Positions 35,129 through 45,906 of a DNA stretch of 64,000 nucleotides are shown here, piece by piece. Below the pieces are notes generated by a model. It had not been told where the DNA came from and made no database searches. It saw nothing but the letters and a program-made list of their open reading frames with translations. The translations under genes and the position numbers were made by a program. Source of the stretch: JAPLJM01 sp963708515 (GTDB lineage: Bacteria > Desulfobacterota > Syntrophia > Syntrophales > Fen-1087); NCBI GenBank assembly GCA_963708515.1, contig CAVPSX010000021.1, positions 1 through 64,000 on the forward strand, written 5' to 3'. The stretch's first letter is position 1. Each line of letters starts with the position of its first letter.

Positions 35129-36220
35129 TTAATGGTCCAGTTTATCATAAACCTTTGCTGTTTCCCTGGCAATCTTGTCCCAGTCATAAGGCGACATTTC
35201 ATAACTTACCGGTTCAAATTCTTTCCTAAGCATTTCGTTGAGTTTTTGTTTCAGTGATTCTACATCACCGGTACTAAAATATCCCTGATCCGGAAGTAAA
35301 ACCTGTTTATTTGCAGGAATATCGCTTACCAATACAGGAAGTTTGTAGCTCATCGCTTCGAGCAACGAGATTGGCAATCCCTCATGAAAGGATGGTAATA
35401 CAAACAGGCATGCATTATTGAATAATTGCTGAAGTTCCTTACCTTTCACAAATCCTGTTAAAACTACATTATTTGAGACTGCCATTTTTTTGAGCATTTC
35501 AGAATAAGCTGATTCATGATCAGCTTTTCCTGCAATCACCAGACGAATATTCTTATGCCGTAGATCTTTGAATGCCTTAATTAACAAATCGAATCCTTTT
35601 TCCTCAACAAACCGTCCAAGCGCAAAAACATATTTACGCGGTTCAAGACCTAAAGTCTTAATATAATCAGTATTTTCGTTAAAAGCAGGCCGGGAGAATC
35701 CATTGAATATCAAATTTGTGTTAAAACGCTTATATTTACTTTCCAGAAGTTCCTTTATAACTTCTGAAATTACTATTACTTCATCAGCTCTCCTGGTTCC
35801 GAATTTTTCTCCCAGCCTTAATACAGATTTTGCGAATGGACCCCATTTCGCCCGGTTATAATCAGGACCATGATGAGTAAATACAACTTTCAAACCCAGA
35901 AGTTTAGCAAACGGAGCATATATTGCCGGCCCCACAGCATGAATATGGAGAATATCAGCCTTGTGTTTTTTAGCCCATATTACAGAAAGAAAGGTATGAA
36001 TCAGAGTTTCAATAGTTTTTGCCTTTACTGTAAATAAAGTCACCAATTTTACACCTTTATAATCATGCAGCCTGTCTCCCGGTGACAAATGATATGATCT
36101 CCTGATTAGTATCACCTCATAATTTAAAGAAACCAGCCTGGGATACAATTCCTCACAATGGGTTTCAACGCCACCCTGAATATTCGGAATGCCGCGGGTT
36201 CCTGTTACAACAATTCTCAT
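35129..36220 (-). CDS. GT4 family glycosyltransferase (DUF1972/rhamnosyltransferase-like)
   Basis: 363 residues. MRIVVTGTRGIPNIQGGVET is diagnostic of a GT4 subgroup with a DUF1972-type N-terminus; LHIHAVGPAIYAPFAKLLG and VVFTHHGPDYNRAKWG follow. Donor domain YVFALGRFVEEKGFDLLIKA, VVLTGFVKGKELQQLFNNAC and LPSFHEGLPISLLEAMSYK (E-x7-E). Members often add rhamnose or a similar sugar, but specificity is not readable here. 46 bp downstream of the radical SAM gene. Confidence 0.93.
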   Translation of the reverse strand: MRIVVTGTRGIPNIQGGVETHCEELYPRLVSLNYEVILIRRSYHLSPGDRLHDYKGVKLVTLFTVKAKTIETLIHTFLSVIWAKKHKADILHIHAVGPAIYAPFAKLLGLKVVFTHHGPDYNRAKWGPFAKSVLRLGEKFGTRRADEVIVISEVIKELLESKYKRFNTNLIFNGFSRPAFNENTDYIKTLGLEPRKYVFALGRFVEEKGFDLLIKAFKDLRHKNIRLVIAGKADHESAYSEMLKKMAVSNNVVLTGFVKGKELQQLFNNACLFVLPSFHEGLPISLLEAMSYKLPVLVSDIPANKQVLLPDQGYFSTGDVESLKQKLNEMLRKEFEPVSYEMSPYDWDKIARETAKVYDKLDH

Positions 36221-36265
36221 ATGTTGATTATTTTCATATTTAATATCAGGTAAATTAGATTATGA

Positions 36266-37407
36266 TCATATCTCAATAAGAGGCAGATCAGGATCCGGTT
36301 TAACACCCGAAGGATCAGTGAATGGTGTCATGCGGGAATAATCAAGATCACCCTGCAAAGGACTCTGTCCCACATTATAGTATGGTATCTCATCAAGATC
36401 CAATTCTTTGCCGGTTAACATCCTGAACTTATTATTAAGTACCCATCCGGCAGGGTGCTTTAAGTATTTCTTCATAACCGGAGCAGCCGTACCGACCATC
36501 CAGCAATTCTTTGGACAAATACTGACAAGTTCCCGTACCCTTTGGGCCTGCGGACTGAACCACAAATCCTCGAAGTTTGAGAAATCATGTATATTGCCCA
36601 TACTCTCTTTCCATATCCTGTCTTCAAGACCGTTGCAGGGATATACATCTCCATAGGGTTCAATAAAGAAATTTCCAAGACCAGCTTCGCAGGGCAGCAT
36701 TCTCTTTCCACCGTTTATATAGTTTATAAGTCCGAGATTAAAAAATGCACGCCCCCAGAGCTTGGGATTTCTTTCTTTCAGAAGATTCATTATTAATTCC
36801 TTAAGATGACCTGTTACAACTTCCTTATTGGTGATCTGATTATCATCCTTGTGGAAGTAAAAAGAATTATGAAAAGCGGCTGTTGCAAATTCCATCTTCA
36901 ATTCTTTTGCCAGCCGGTATAACCAGAGCATATCTTCCGAATTATGATTTGAAATTGTAATTCCAAATCCTATATCTTTTATGCCCATGGAGCGAAGCTT
37001 AAGCAGAACCTTTAATCCGTTATCAAACCCTCCTGCCCTTCCCCTCAGGTCATCGTTCCGTTGTGACAATCCCTCTATACTTACACGGATCCCGATATCT
37101 GGGAAATTTTTCTGCAAGCTTAATAGTCCTGTCATAAAACCAACCTGAGGTTGAGATAACTACACGTTCTGCCCTTGTATATAATACTGATAATTATATC
37201 TTCAAGATCACGCCTCTGAAAAGGTTCACCTCCGGTTACATTGGCAAACTTTAGTTTAGGCAGCTTTTCCAGATCTTTGGGCGAGATTTCTTTCTTCACA
37301 TTGCTGGGATACTTCCAGATGTTACACATTTTGCAGCGCATCTGACATCTGTACGTAGTTATGACCGACACATCAGTTGGCATTGATGCCTTTGATCTGT
37401 TTTCCAT
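36266..37407 (-). CDS. Radical SAM protein with C-terminal SPASM-like Cys motifs, twice frameshifted
   Basis: Restored to 379 residues after removing one extra base near 37,171-37,178 and another near 37,099-37,104; the bridge then reads AERVVISTSGWFYDRTIKLA joined to FPDIGIRVSIEGL. The [4Fe-4S] motif CQMRCKMCNIW (C-x3-C-x2-C) and NVTGGEPFQRRDLEDI are clear. The C-terminal part has MLPCEAGLGNFFIEPYGDVY, YPCNGLEDR, MGNIHDFSNFEDLWFSPQAQ and SICPKNCWM, Cys spacing like SPASM/auxiliary-cluster domains. Such enzymes modify peptides or small molecules by radical chemistry; several occur in Bacteroidota polysaccharide clusters without known function. Possibly a sugar or linker modifier. Substrate unknown. 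Confidence 0.85.
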
Positions 37408-37496
37408 AGACTTTATTTGATTTTAATAAACAAGATGTTTTTCAGATTTCAATTTACTAATATTTTATATCAGGCAAATGCCCGTCCTGCGATTTT

Positions 37497-38772
37497 CTAT
37501 AATTCTCTTTTATTTAATTCAACCAGTTTCTCAAATAATGAGATCAGAGCATCATAATGCTTTTGTTCAGATAATTTATTTCTTACCCAGATCCTTCCTT
37601 CCTGCCCCATGCGTTTGCATTTATCCCGGTTCATAAATAAATACCGGCAATATTCTTTTAACTGAGTGGGGTTCCCCGGCTCGAAAAGCAATCCGGTTTC
37701 CTGATGCCTGACCATCTCCTTCATGCTGCCGAGATCACTGCAGACTACTGCTTTCTGAAATGCAAAAGATTCAAGTACAGAATTAGGGAAGTTGTCGTAA
37801 CACTCAGAAGGTGTAATAGTAAAAGTACATTCACTTAAGAATTTCTTAACTGTCTCAAAGGATTGTTCACCTAAAAATTCTATTTTATGATCTTTCCCCT
37901 CCAGATACTTTTTAACTGATTCATCATAGCCTTTTGAGGAGAATCCTATTATCTTCAATACCATTGTCGTTTGTTCAAATGCCCTGACCAGGGTCATAAT
38001 ACCTTTTTCTTCTTCAATACGTCCAACATACAGGGCAAAATCTCCATAAGTTATTGGAAGTTCACTGCAACTACTTTTGGCTGATTTATAGAATGTTGGT
38101 AAGTGTAATAATTTTTTCTCAGAAATACCGGAAGCTTTAAGTTTTGATAAAGTGAATTCAGAAGGTATTACAAAAGCATCTATTTTTCGGGTAATCTCCC
38201 AATAACTGATGTGTTGTTAAAGCCAGAACCTTGATCAGGGAATATAAAAAAGAATTGTAAACACATTTATATCTGACAGCATTTATCTTACTCCCATCAA
38301 GGCATTTTTCACAGACTGATTTCAGCGTATAGTTGTAAAATAACTGATTAGCACATATGTGGCCGAAATCTGAAATTCGCTGAACAACAGGAAGACCATA
38401 TTTTTTAGCAACACCAATAAAACTGGGTGATAATTTGTTTTGGTAATGAAGCACATACACTAAATCAGGTTTATTGTCAGCAACTAATCTTCTGAAGTTC
38501 CTTCGCACTTCAAAAGAATAAAACATCCGGCTGATGAATTTTCCTATTTCTCTTAAGCTGGTCCTGTTGCTGTCGCTGAAATATGTAATATCACCACTAC
38601 CAATGGGTGTCACAAAATACTTTTCGTACTCACAGGGTACATTTTTATTATGCCTGACGCTGAATGGAATAATCTGGTGACCATGCTTTTCCAGAAGCGC
38701 CTTGACATTGAACAAATAGCGTTCCGGCCCGCCGGAAATAAAGTATCTGTAATTTACAAGAATAATTTTCAT
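37497..38772 (-). CDS. GT4 family glycosyltransferase, frameshifted
   Basis: Restored to 424 residues by one correction near 38,208-38,213, joining VLALTT to ISYWEITRKIDAFVIPSEF. N-terminus KIILVNYRYFISGGPERYLF with the SGGPERY loop, a Cys-rich insertion ICANQLFYNYTLKSVCEKCL that is typical of this subgroup, and a donor domain ALYVGRIEEEKGIMTLVRAF, KIEFLGEQSFETVKKFLSEC and TPSECYDNFPNSVLESFAFQ (E-x7-E). 60 bp downstream of the next gene. Cytoplasmic transferase in the assembly operon. Confidence 0.9.
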
Positions 38773-38831
38773 CAGGTAATTCAGGTTTATACCTTATTGG
38801 TAAACATGCTATGTTGATATAAAAATATCAT

Positions 38832-39951
38832 TTAATTATTGTGAAAATACATTGCGGCCTTATCGACTGATGCTTCATCATATAACCTCATAAATGCATT
38901 CCCCATTTTTTCAATTGTAAACTCCGATAGTATTCTTTCTCTCCCCTTTTCACCCATTGTTTTCCTTAAATTCTCATCATCCAATAAGAGAGTTAGTTGC
39001 TGAATAATTGTCTGACTATCCCGTTTTGTACAAAATCCCGTTTCTCCCTCAATAATGACTTCTTTACTTCCTCCATCTGAATCAGTAACAATTACTGGTT
39101 TTCCCAGCGCCATATACTCTATGACTGAGTTTGATATCCCCTCAGAATATGTGCATAGCAATCCGATATCTGAAGCTGCAATAATAGTTTCAATATCATC
39201 CCGGTTCCCTGACAGGAAAACATTACTTATATGCTCATCTTTTATCCTCCTCTGAATCCTTGAGTGTTCCGGACCATCCCCAACTCCTAAAAAAGTGATA
39301 TCATCTCTGGTCTTTCCCATTTCCCGGGCTATATCCAGGAAAAGATCATAGTCCTTTGACTTAGTGAATCTGGCGACCATTACAACGATATACTTTGTAT
39401 TGATTTTAAGCTTTAATCTTTCTGATAGTATATCGTATTGATTACTAAATCTTTCAATATGAACTCCATTTCTGATTACTATTGCTTTAGGAGATTTGAT
39501 TTTATAAGCCCGAAGACCGGCTTCTGAATTTGATAAAATAATATCTGCGAAAAACAAACCGAATTTATGTTGGACTTTATCAAGAGAGTGCTGTCCTGAA
39601 ATCAACTTTTGCGTTATTGATTAAATTTGATAATAATGGCTTTCGGCACAGGAGTTTTGCCGGAATAGCATTAAATGTGGCAAATCTGCCCCACGCGTGA
39701 ATAATATCAGGGTTGATTTGTTTGCAAAACCTGTAAAATCGAAGGAAAAGGGTTGGATCATATTTGCTTTTACGCTTAATCAGTTCAATTCTGATGCCTA
39801 ATTTCTTAACATAATCAAAATAAATATCATCCTCAGCAATGACCAAAACAATATCGTATCCATCATTCTGTTTCAGATATTTTATTAATTCCAGTAATCG
39901 GCGCTCCATACCTCCGGCTAAAAGGTTCTGGACAAAATATAGTATTTTCAT
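38832..39951 (-). CDS. GT4 family glycosyltransferase, frameshifted
   Basis: 372 residues after one correction near 39,600-39,606 that joins LINNAKV to ISGQHSLDKVQHKF. N-terminus KILYFVQNLLAGGMERRLLE; donor domain VARFTKSKDYDLFLDIAREM, FLGVGDGPEHSRIQRR and CTYSEGISNSVIEYMALGKP (E-x7-E). Paralogue of 28,814-29,908. Its start overlaps the stop of the ATP-grasp gene by 4 bp (39,948-39,951), so translation is coupled to it. Confidence 0.9.
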
Positions 39952-40973
39952 CCACTAATTTTGTTGATAAAATCCTCTATCATAAACCATTCAGGGATGA
40001 ATTCTCCCTCGTGCCATACCATATTTTTATCCCAGTAGCCAGGACAATTTCGAATGAGCCTGGGTGCAAAACCATAACTGATCTCAACGAAATAAACTGG
40101 TTCTTTGTCAGTAATAAAATCAAAATTAACACATTGAACATCTAATTTATTTGCCCAATACAATGCTGATTTAACGCACTCCAGTGATATTTCCCCTCTA
40201 TTAAGTACCATATTTCCACTACCTGATGCCCTGAAGTCGTTCTTACGGGTGTATCGCTTCAGCCCTAAGGCTCTTCCTCCAATTACAGTAATCCTGGTGT
40301 CGTAGTTTTTATCAGCAACAAACTCCTGAAAATAAATGTATCCTTTTTCCCTTGACTTCATTCTGTCATCATAGCGGGGATAAATAATGTGACCTGATTC
40401 TTTTAATACTAATGCTAAATTATGAGAATTCCATTCCCTGAGTAAAGTATGAAACTTGTCACTCAGTCTGTTTAATTTATCTACTGACCTGAAACCCCTG
40501 CTAAACGCTCTTCTAATGAGTCTATAGGCATGGTTCTTACTCCTTACAAGTTTTACATTTTCGGAACCGGCACCTCCTCTAAGCTTAAATATTTTAGGAT
40601 AAGTGGTCTGATCCGCCCAAATCATAGCCTGTTTTTTATCATAAAATATTTCTGATGGAACAAGAGGTGCATTTATTGCTTCGAGTAAATACTTCTGGCC
40701 GACCTTATCATCGAAGTGCCAGCAGGTTTTACTATCCGGAAATACCTTAAGGCCTGCTTTTTCCAGCGAATAAATCAGTTGTCGTGCAAATAATACTGCC
40801 TTGCTGTCGATATGCGACCAGTGCCACATCAGACCAGAACACCCCTCCAATTGCTTTATAATATTTGAATCATAGCAATTAACCAACTTATAATCAACAT
40901 TATGCTTAATACAATATCTGATCCACTCCACGGAGAAACTATCAGGTCTGTCATTTATTGCTACTTTCATCAA
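39948..40973 (-). CDS. Second RimK-like ATP-grasp ligase
   Basis: 341 residues. Motifs YPKIFKLRGGAGSENVKLVR (ATP-binding Lys and Gly-rich loop), YIYFQEFVADKNYDTRITVI, KNDFRASGSGNM and a C-terminal metal site NFDFITDKEPVYFVEISYGF with E-x-S in place of E-x-N. The block YFQ-FV-YD-RI-V-G then DFRASG-G is shared with the 13,116-14,261 protein, so they are distant paralogues inside one locus. The N-terminal domain (AINDRPDSFSVEWIRYCIKH) differs. Coupled by a 4-bp overlap to a glycosyltransferase, which suggests that the ligase acts on the sugar added by it, for instance amidating a uronic acid with an amino acid. Inferred. Confidence 0.86.
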   Translation of the reverse strand: MMKVAINDRPDSFSVEWIRYCIKHNVDYKLVNCYDSNIIKQLEGCSGLMWHWSHIDSKAVLFARQLIYSLEKAGLKVFPDSKTCWHFDDKVGQKYLLEAINAPLVPSEIFYDKKQAMIWADQTTYPKIFKLRGGAGSENVKLVRSKNHAYRLIRRAFSRGFRSVDKLNRLSDKFHTLLREWNSHNLALVLKESGHIIYPRYDDRMKSREKGYIYFQEFVADKNYDTRITVIGGRALGLKRYTRKNDFRASGSGNMVLNRGEISLECVKSALYWANKLDVQCVNFDFITDKEPVYFVEISYGFAPRLIRNCPGYWDKNMVWHEGEFIPEWFMIEDFINKISG

Positions 40974-41119
40974 AGATTATCTAAGAATTGGATATTCAAC
41001 GATATTGATCATAGTTATGTTACAATCAGTTTTCGTATCCGGATACCTTTTTACAAATCTCAATTAATTCTTTTCCATAATACTCTATAGTCAAAGTATC
41101 TTTCGGCTACTTTAAAGCC

Positions 41120-41833
41120 TTATTTAATTTTTTCTTTACATAACAGATAGAGAAATTTAAAAATCCCGATTATATAGCGGCGCCATAATCTTACAGGTTC
41201 TTTTACCAATCTGTATAACCATTCCAACCATATTCTAATCAGCCATTTAGGTGAACGTTTCTTTGTTTTTGCAAAGAATTCAAATGCTGCACCAATAGAA
41301 CAAATATGTCTGGCATTAAGGTCTCCGAAATGTCTTACTGCCCATTTTTCCTGTTTTGGAGCTGTCATGCCAATAAAAAGTACATCAGGTGAAAATGAGT
41401 TAACAGCTTTTATCATTATATTATTCTCTTCTTCCGTGAAATTTTCTCTGAAAGGCGGTGAATAGTAAGATGAAATAATATCAGGGTATTCATTTTCAAT
41501 ACGGTCCTTTATCAGTTTTAAAACATTTTCAGAACTTCCCAAAAAGAAACACTTTCCACCGGATTTGCTAAGCCATTCCAGTTCATAAATCAATAAATCG
41601 TAACCGGCAATTTTGTTGAGTTTAACCTTATTAAGTACCCTGAGAGCCATTAGAATACCAACACCATCCGGAAGCAGAACATCCGATTTTAATAATGCCT
41701 CCCTGAACTCCGAATCTTCAAGTGTCAGATTGAATGAATGAGTATTAATGGTATTTATTAAAAGCTTATCATAATGTTTATTATCAAGATAAGATATCGG
41801 GTAAGGCCAGACTTTTGCAAGCAACTGTTTCAT
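41120..41833 (-). CDS. WecG/TagA/CpsF-type glycosyltransferase (GT26)
   Basis: 237 residues, the normal family length. LPDGVGILMALRVLNKVKLN, KIAGYDLLIYELEWLSKSGG-type substrate region, KCFFLGSSENVLKLIKDRI, FIGMTAPKQEKWAVRH and the C-terminal EFFAKTKKRSPKWLIRIWLE followed by EPVRLWRRY, a membrane-associating end. Family members transfer ManNAc or ManNAcA (WecG, TagA) to a lipid-linked acceptor. The presence of wecB at 4065-5216 supports a ManNAc-type donor. Unlike GT4 enzymes it is single-domain. 124 bp from the next upstream gene. Confidence 0.93.
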   Translation of the reverse strand: MKQLLAKVWPYPISYLDNKHYDKLLINTINTHSFNLTLEDSEFREALLKSDVLLPDGVGILMALRVLNKVKLNKIAGYDLLIYELEWLSKSGGKCFFLGSSENVLKLIKDRIENEYPDIISSYYSPPFRENFTEEENNIMIKAVNSFSPDVLFIGMTAPKQEKWAVRHFGDLNARHICSIGAAFEFFAKTKKRSPKWLIRIWLEWLYRLVKEPVRLWRRYIIGIFKFLYLLCKEKIK

Positions 41834-41957
41834 GACTTTCTGGTTATATATTATAATTCCGTTAAAATCCTTTTATAATGACGTTCACTAAGAACAGGGT
41901 AGTTTTAATTGATCTTAATTAATGCAATTAAACAAATTTAAATTAAAACTAACTTGT

Positions 41958-43280
41958 TTAATTTCTGATGGCGTTCGTCAATAGATTTTGAAATTTATTT
42001 CTCACTTTTTCACTGTCAAATCTATCTTTTGCCAGATTAAGAGCATTTCTGCTGATTTTCATCCGATATTCTTTGTCAAGTACCAGTGTTCTTATAGCCT
42101 CTTCTATTTTTTTTTTGTCCGGTACTGTTACACAATAACCACATTCATTCGTTGAAAAGAATTTTGAAACCGCAGTATCTTCAGGGGCATAAACAAGTAC
42201 AGGTGTACCCGACAGCATAAACTCAGAAGCTTTGGTAGGTATTGATAGTTTTGCGAATTTTAATCCAATCGTTGTAAAATCAAGAGGTAATAGCAAAAGA
42301 TCATATTCTTTAAGTAAAACAGGGACCATTTCATAGGCAACAGAGTGGTCTTATTTTTACATTATCAATATTACTAATTGGTTTAATCTCAGTAATACCA
42401 AATTCATTTGTAAAAATATCAAATTCAATCTTAATTCGATCGATCCTCAACCGGGAGATAACCTTAGCAAAATAAACGATTGAATTGCTATTTGCTGTCC
42501 CTACTCTGCCAATGTACAAAATTTTAAAACTGTTGGTTCTTTCGGACTCCTTCCTGGGTATATCAAATTTGTCAATATCAACCGGATTATGAAATGGTAC
42601 AAAATGTTTCCCATACCTCTTCAGATACTCCTCTGACATAGCATCGCTAATACTTAGATGAAGGTCAATCTTGTCAAGTAATCGTTTGAATTCTTTGTCA
42701 ATCTTTTTATTCCAGTAGTTTTTTAATGGCCCCCTGATGCTTATTGTAGAGGGCCAGTCATCCATCATATGAATCACTGATGGAATCTTAAGGTATTCGA
42801 TCAAATCCTGTGCAAACAGAATACCCTCACGATCGGAAATCTGTATATACAATATATCAGGCTTGAATTCCATCAGCCATTCCTTCAGTTTTGGGGAAAT
42901 TGTAATATGTGATATATAATTTGATAAACCAAGCCAATGGATAAAAGGATTGATCAACCGTGGCTGAAATATGCTGCATTAAACCTCCAGCATCCTTCTT
43001 CACATCAGGACTTTTCTTAGTTGCTGCATGTAGATATTTTTCCTGAGGGATAAGTTTGTTTATATAAAGAAAAAGGAAATTTCCAGTGATATTCATCCCT
43101 TCCTATCTGGTAGTAATTATCACATATATCATATGAAGCTGTCTGAAGCATAAAGGGAATTGACAAAACGGCTATTTTATCCCTCGGCCATCCACTGAAA
43201 AGATTGGATAAAGTAATCCCCCCGCCTGAATTGTTATTGAAAGGTTGGCCATAGATCAGCACTTTAATGTTATTCCCCAT
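41958..43280 (-). CDS. GT4-like glycosyltransferase, three frameshifts
   Basis: One gene of 439 residues after three one-base corrections: the T5 run at 43,037-43,041 (joining YPSGK to YLHAATKKSPDVKKDAG), near 42,958-42,964 (joining to LINPFIHWLGLSNYISH) and near 42,346-42,348 (joining NVKIRP to SVAYEMVPVLLKEYDLL). N-terminus NIKVLIYGQPFNNNSGGGIT with a Gly-rich loop; middle SVIHMMDDWPSTISIRGPLK; donor domain FKILYIGRVGTANSNSIVYF and LPLDFTTIGLKFAKLSIPTK, then FMLSGTPVLVYAPED. Lengths and order fit one glycosyltransferase. The net length is a multiple of three, as three insertions demand. Confidence 0.87.
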
Positions 43281-43355
43281 TAATTAAAAAATTTAGGATC
43301 AGATTTAGAAATGGTTTTTTCATTCATGCTTGTTTAATAAATACAATCTGGTGAA

Positions 43356-44584
43356 TCACCTGACCATATCTTTCAGGATCTCTCTGTATGCTTTTACCAT
43401 CAAATTGGCAGAATTCGTATTATCAAATTCTGCTGATGCATATAATTTAGCCTTCTCCCCCATAGCAGCTAACTTTTCCGGATTATTTAACAGTTTTAAA
43501 ATCTCTTCAGACAATCCGTCAATATTCCCCTGCTCAACAAGAATGATATTTTCCTGGCCCTTATTTATATCTGGTATCCCTCCTGTTCTGTAACTGATCA
43601 CCGGAAGTCCAAGCAGCATACTTTCGGCAATTGTTCCGGGAATTGTATCATTATACGTGGGAAGAATTGATATCCTGGCTTTAATGACTTCAAAATGCAT
43701 TTCCTTCTGTGTTGGAATAAAACCTTTAAATTCTATGTTTTTAGTCAAGTCAAGTTCATTGACCAATTGTCTTAGAGAGTCCATATAGGTTTGATCTGCA
43801 TTGCCTATCACTTCCATATTTATATCTGGTTTATGTTTCTTTGCTTTCGATAGCGCCTTTATAGCATCTTCAATCCCTTTCATTTTTGTAATCCTGGCAA
43901 AGAACACAACATCATATTCCTTTTGTGGAGTTATTTCAACTCTGGTCTTGGCAAACGGGAAATGAAACCAGTACATTTTTGCGGTCGGATTGAATTTCCT
44001 GATATACTTTTCAATCGAGGTAGCTTCAATTCCAAAATGTTTCATCCTGGTTAGAATTTCCCTCTCAAAATCGATTCTCTTCTTTACAATACCTGTCTCT
44101 CCTGGTTCTACTTCCCCACTAAGAGAAACAAAACCTTGTATTGTTACAAGGATAGGATACTTTTTAATACCAAGAACTGATGAGGAATAATATGCATTCT
44201 CAGCACCTATGAGGTTAATCAAGATCAGGTTTAATTTTATTAATTAATCTTTTTACTCCAATATTGAAAGGTAAAAAATTAGATAATATATCAAATTCAA
44301 ACCAGTTTGGCCAGTGTTTTCTACTTAAAGGCCTCCCAACCTTAATAAAATGATAATGAATGTTACCTTCATCAATTCCGGTATTTTTAAGAATGGTATA
44401 TAAAGGAGCAATCACATGTAATTCAATATCATTCATTTTTTTGAATTCTTCAATTCCAAGTGGTATCCAGGGGGCAAATTCCTTTAATTTCCAGCGGTAT
44501 TGATAGTTTCTCCTTCATGGATTGGTTCATGAAGTGACAAATCCAAACTATTCTCAGCTTTTCGTGATCCGATTTCTTATTCAT
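43356..44584 (-). CDS. GT4 family glycosyltransferase, two frameshifts
   Basis: 408 residues after correcting extra bases near 44,219-44,224 (INKIKPDL joined to INLIGAENAYYSSS) and near 44,478-44,486 (IPLEIK joined to EFAPWIPLGIEEFKK). The start is the ATG at 44,584 (MNKKSDHEKLRIVWICHFMN), upstream of the longest visible frame. Donor domain VVFFARITKMKGIEDAIKAL, EVIGNADQTYMDSLRQLV, IEFKGFIPTQKEMHFEVIKA and YNDTIPGTIAESMLLGLPVI with the conserved Glu and PVISYRTGG. Situated between wzy (60 bp) and the next transferase gene. Confidence 0.88.
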
Positions 44585-44645
44585 TCATAGTCTATTTAAG
44601 TTTATTTTTACCGTAATTATTTATGCTAATCACTCAAGCTGGGAT

Positions 44646-45864
44646 TCAATCTTTTCCATTTCTAAACAAATTCTGTATCCCTTCATTGCTCATTCCCCTT
44701 AAAGTTTCTGAATTACACATCCCAACAATAATCCAGACAACTACATTCAGTAAATTATAAGCGATTATATTTTCTAAAAAAAGCATTAAAATATAGATCG
44801 CCAGTAACAAGCCCAGGGATTTAATAAACACATTATTTGATTTGCTTAATGCTTTTCTAATTGACGAAATAATTACTGTTATATAGAGTAAAAATCCGAT
44901 AATACCTGTTTTTAAAAGGATTTGCAGAAAGCCGACTTCTACATTCGACCTGCTTAATGTTTTGAAACTTTCCGAATAATACCCTCCATTTAATCCTTTA
45001 CCAAAAATAATTGCCCTGTTAATTCTAAGATCCTGAAAAACCTCGTAGTATAAAAATGTTCTAGTATCTGCATATGGATCTAATTGACTATAATCAACTG
45101 AGCCTTTGTCCCTTGATAAAATTTGGAATATACTCTGACCCTGGAATCCTAAATAAATTGAAATTGCAGGGATAAGGAGAATGATAAATACAATCAGATA
45201 AAATATTTTTTTATTAGTTACTTTATATAGAAGCAAGTAATAGGCCAATAATATTAAGTAACTTATTGAGATGCGTATGATCTCAGCCCTATTAGTAAGT
45301 GAAAAAGCCGCAACACTGATTGAAATCATTAGTGTACCTAACTTCCCCCAAAATGATCTTAAAGGAATAGTAAGGATCATATAAAATATAAATAACAATA
45401 AAAAATGTTGTAATTCAGGGTAGTTTATAAAAAATAGTGATATTAATGCTACTGAAAAAAAATAAATCGAGAGAATTCTGTTTATCTGAAAAAAGTAATT
45501 GAATTTTAACCCCGCAATAAAAAAAAGCACCGGGAATAAAGACAGGCCCATATAATTACTGAATAAGAAGTAATTAAGTTCGCTTGATGTACGCATTTCA
45601 ATCAGACTTCTGAAAAAACAGATAAATATCCATGTAACCAGCAGATCAAATACCCACCTTATTCCATTTCCCTTTAAATCAGCTCGCCAGTATGTTCCGA
45701 AATAAATAAAAATCATTATCAGTGATGAACCAATTGCTAAAATAAATTTATAAAGACCTTGTAAAACACTTATCGGGGCTCCGTATAAATTAAAATAAAA
45801 AGCAAAATGGAACAAGCATCGCCAGTATCAGGCTTAGAACTATCAGTTGTCTCTTACTAAACAT
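44646..45864 (-). CDS. wzy: O-antigen/capsule polymerase (Wzy-like), frameshifted
   Basis: 405 residues after one correction near 45,807-45,816, which adds the first membrane helix MFSKRQLIVLSLILAMLV to HFAFYFNLYGAP. About ten to eleven hydrophobic helices, among them YFFSVALISLFFINYPELQH, FYLIVFIILLIPAISIYLGF and SLGLLLAIYILMLFLENIIA. A long polar loop FQGQSIFQILSRDKGSVDYS...IIFGKGLNGGYYSESFKTL lies in the second half, as in O-antigen ligase/polymerase proteins that join lipid-linked repeat units in the periplasm. Assignment is by topology, loop and position next to the flippase; sequence identity in this class is always low. Confidence 0.82.
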
Positions 45865-45906
45865 GCACGTAATGCGTTATATATGGAACTTAAATAGTTT
45901 TACAAA

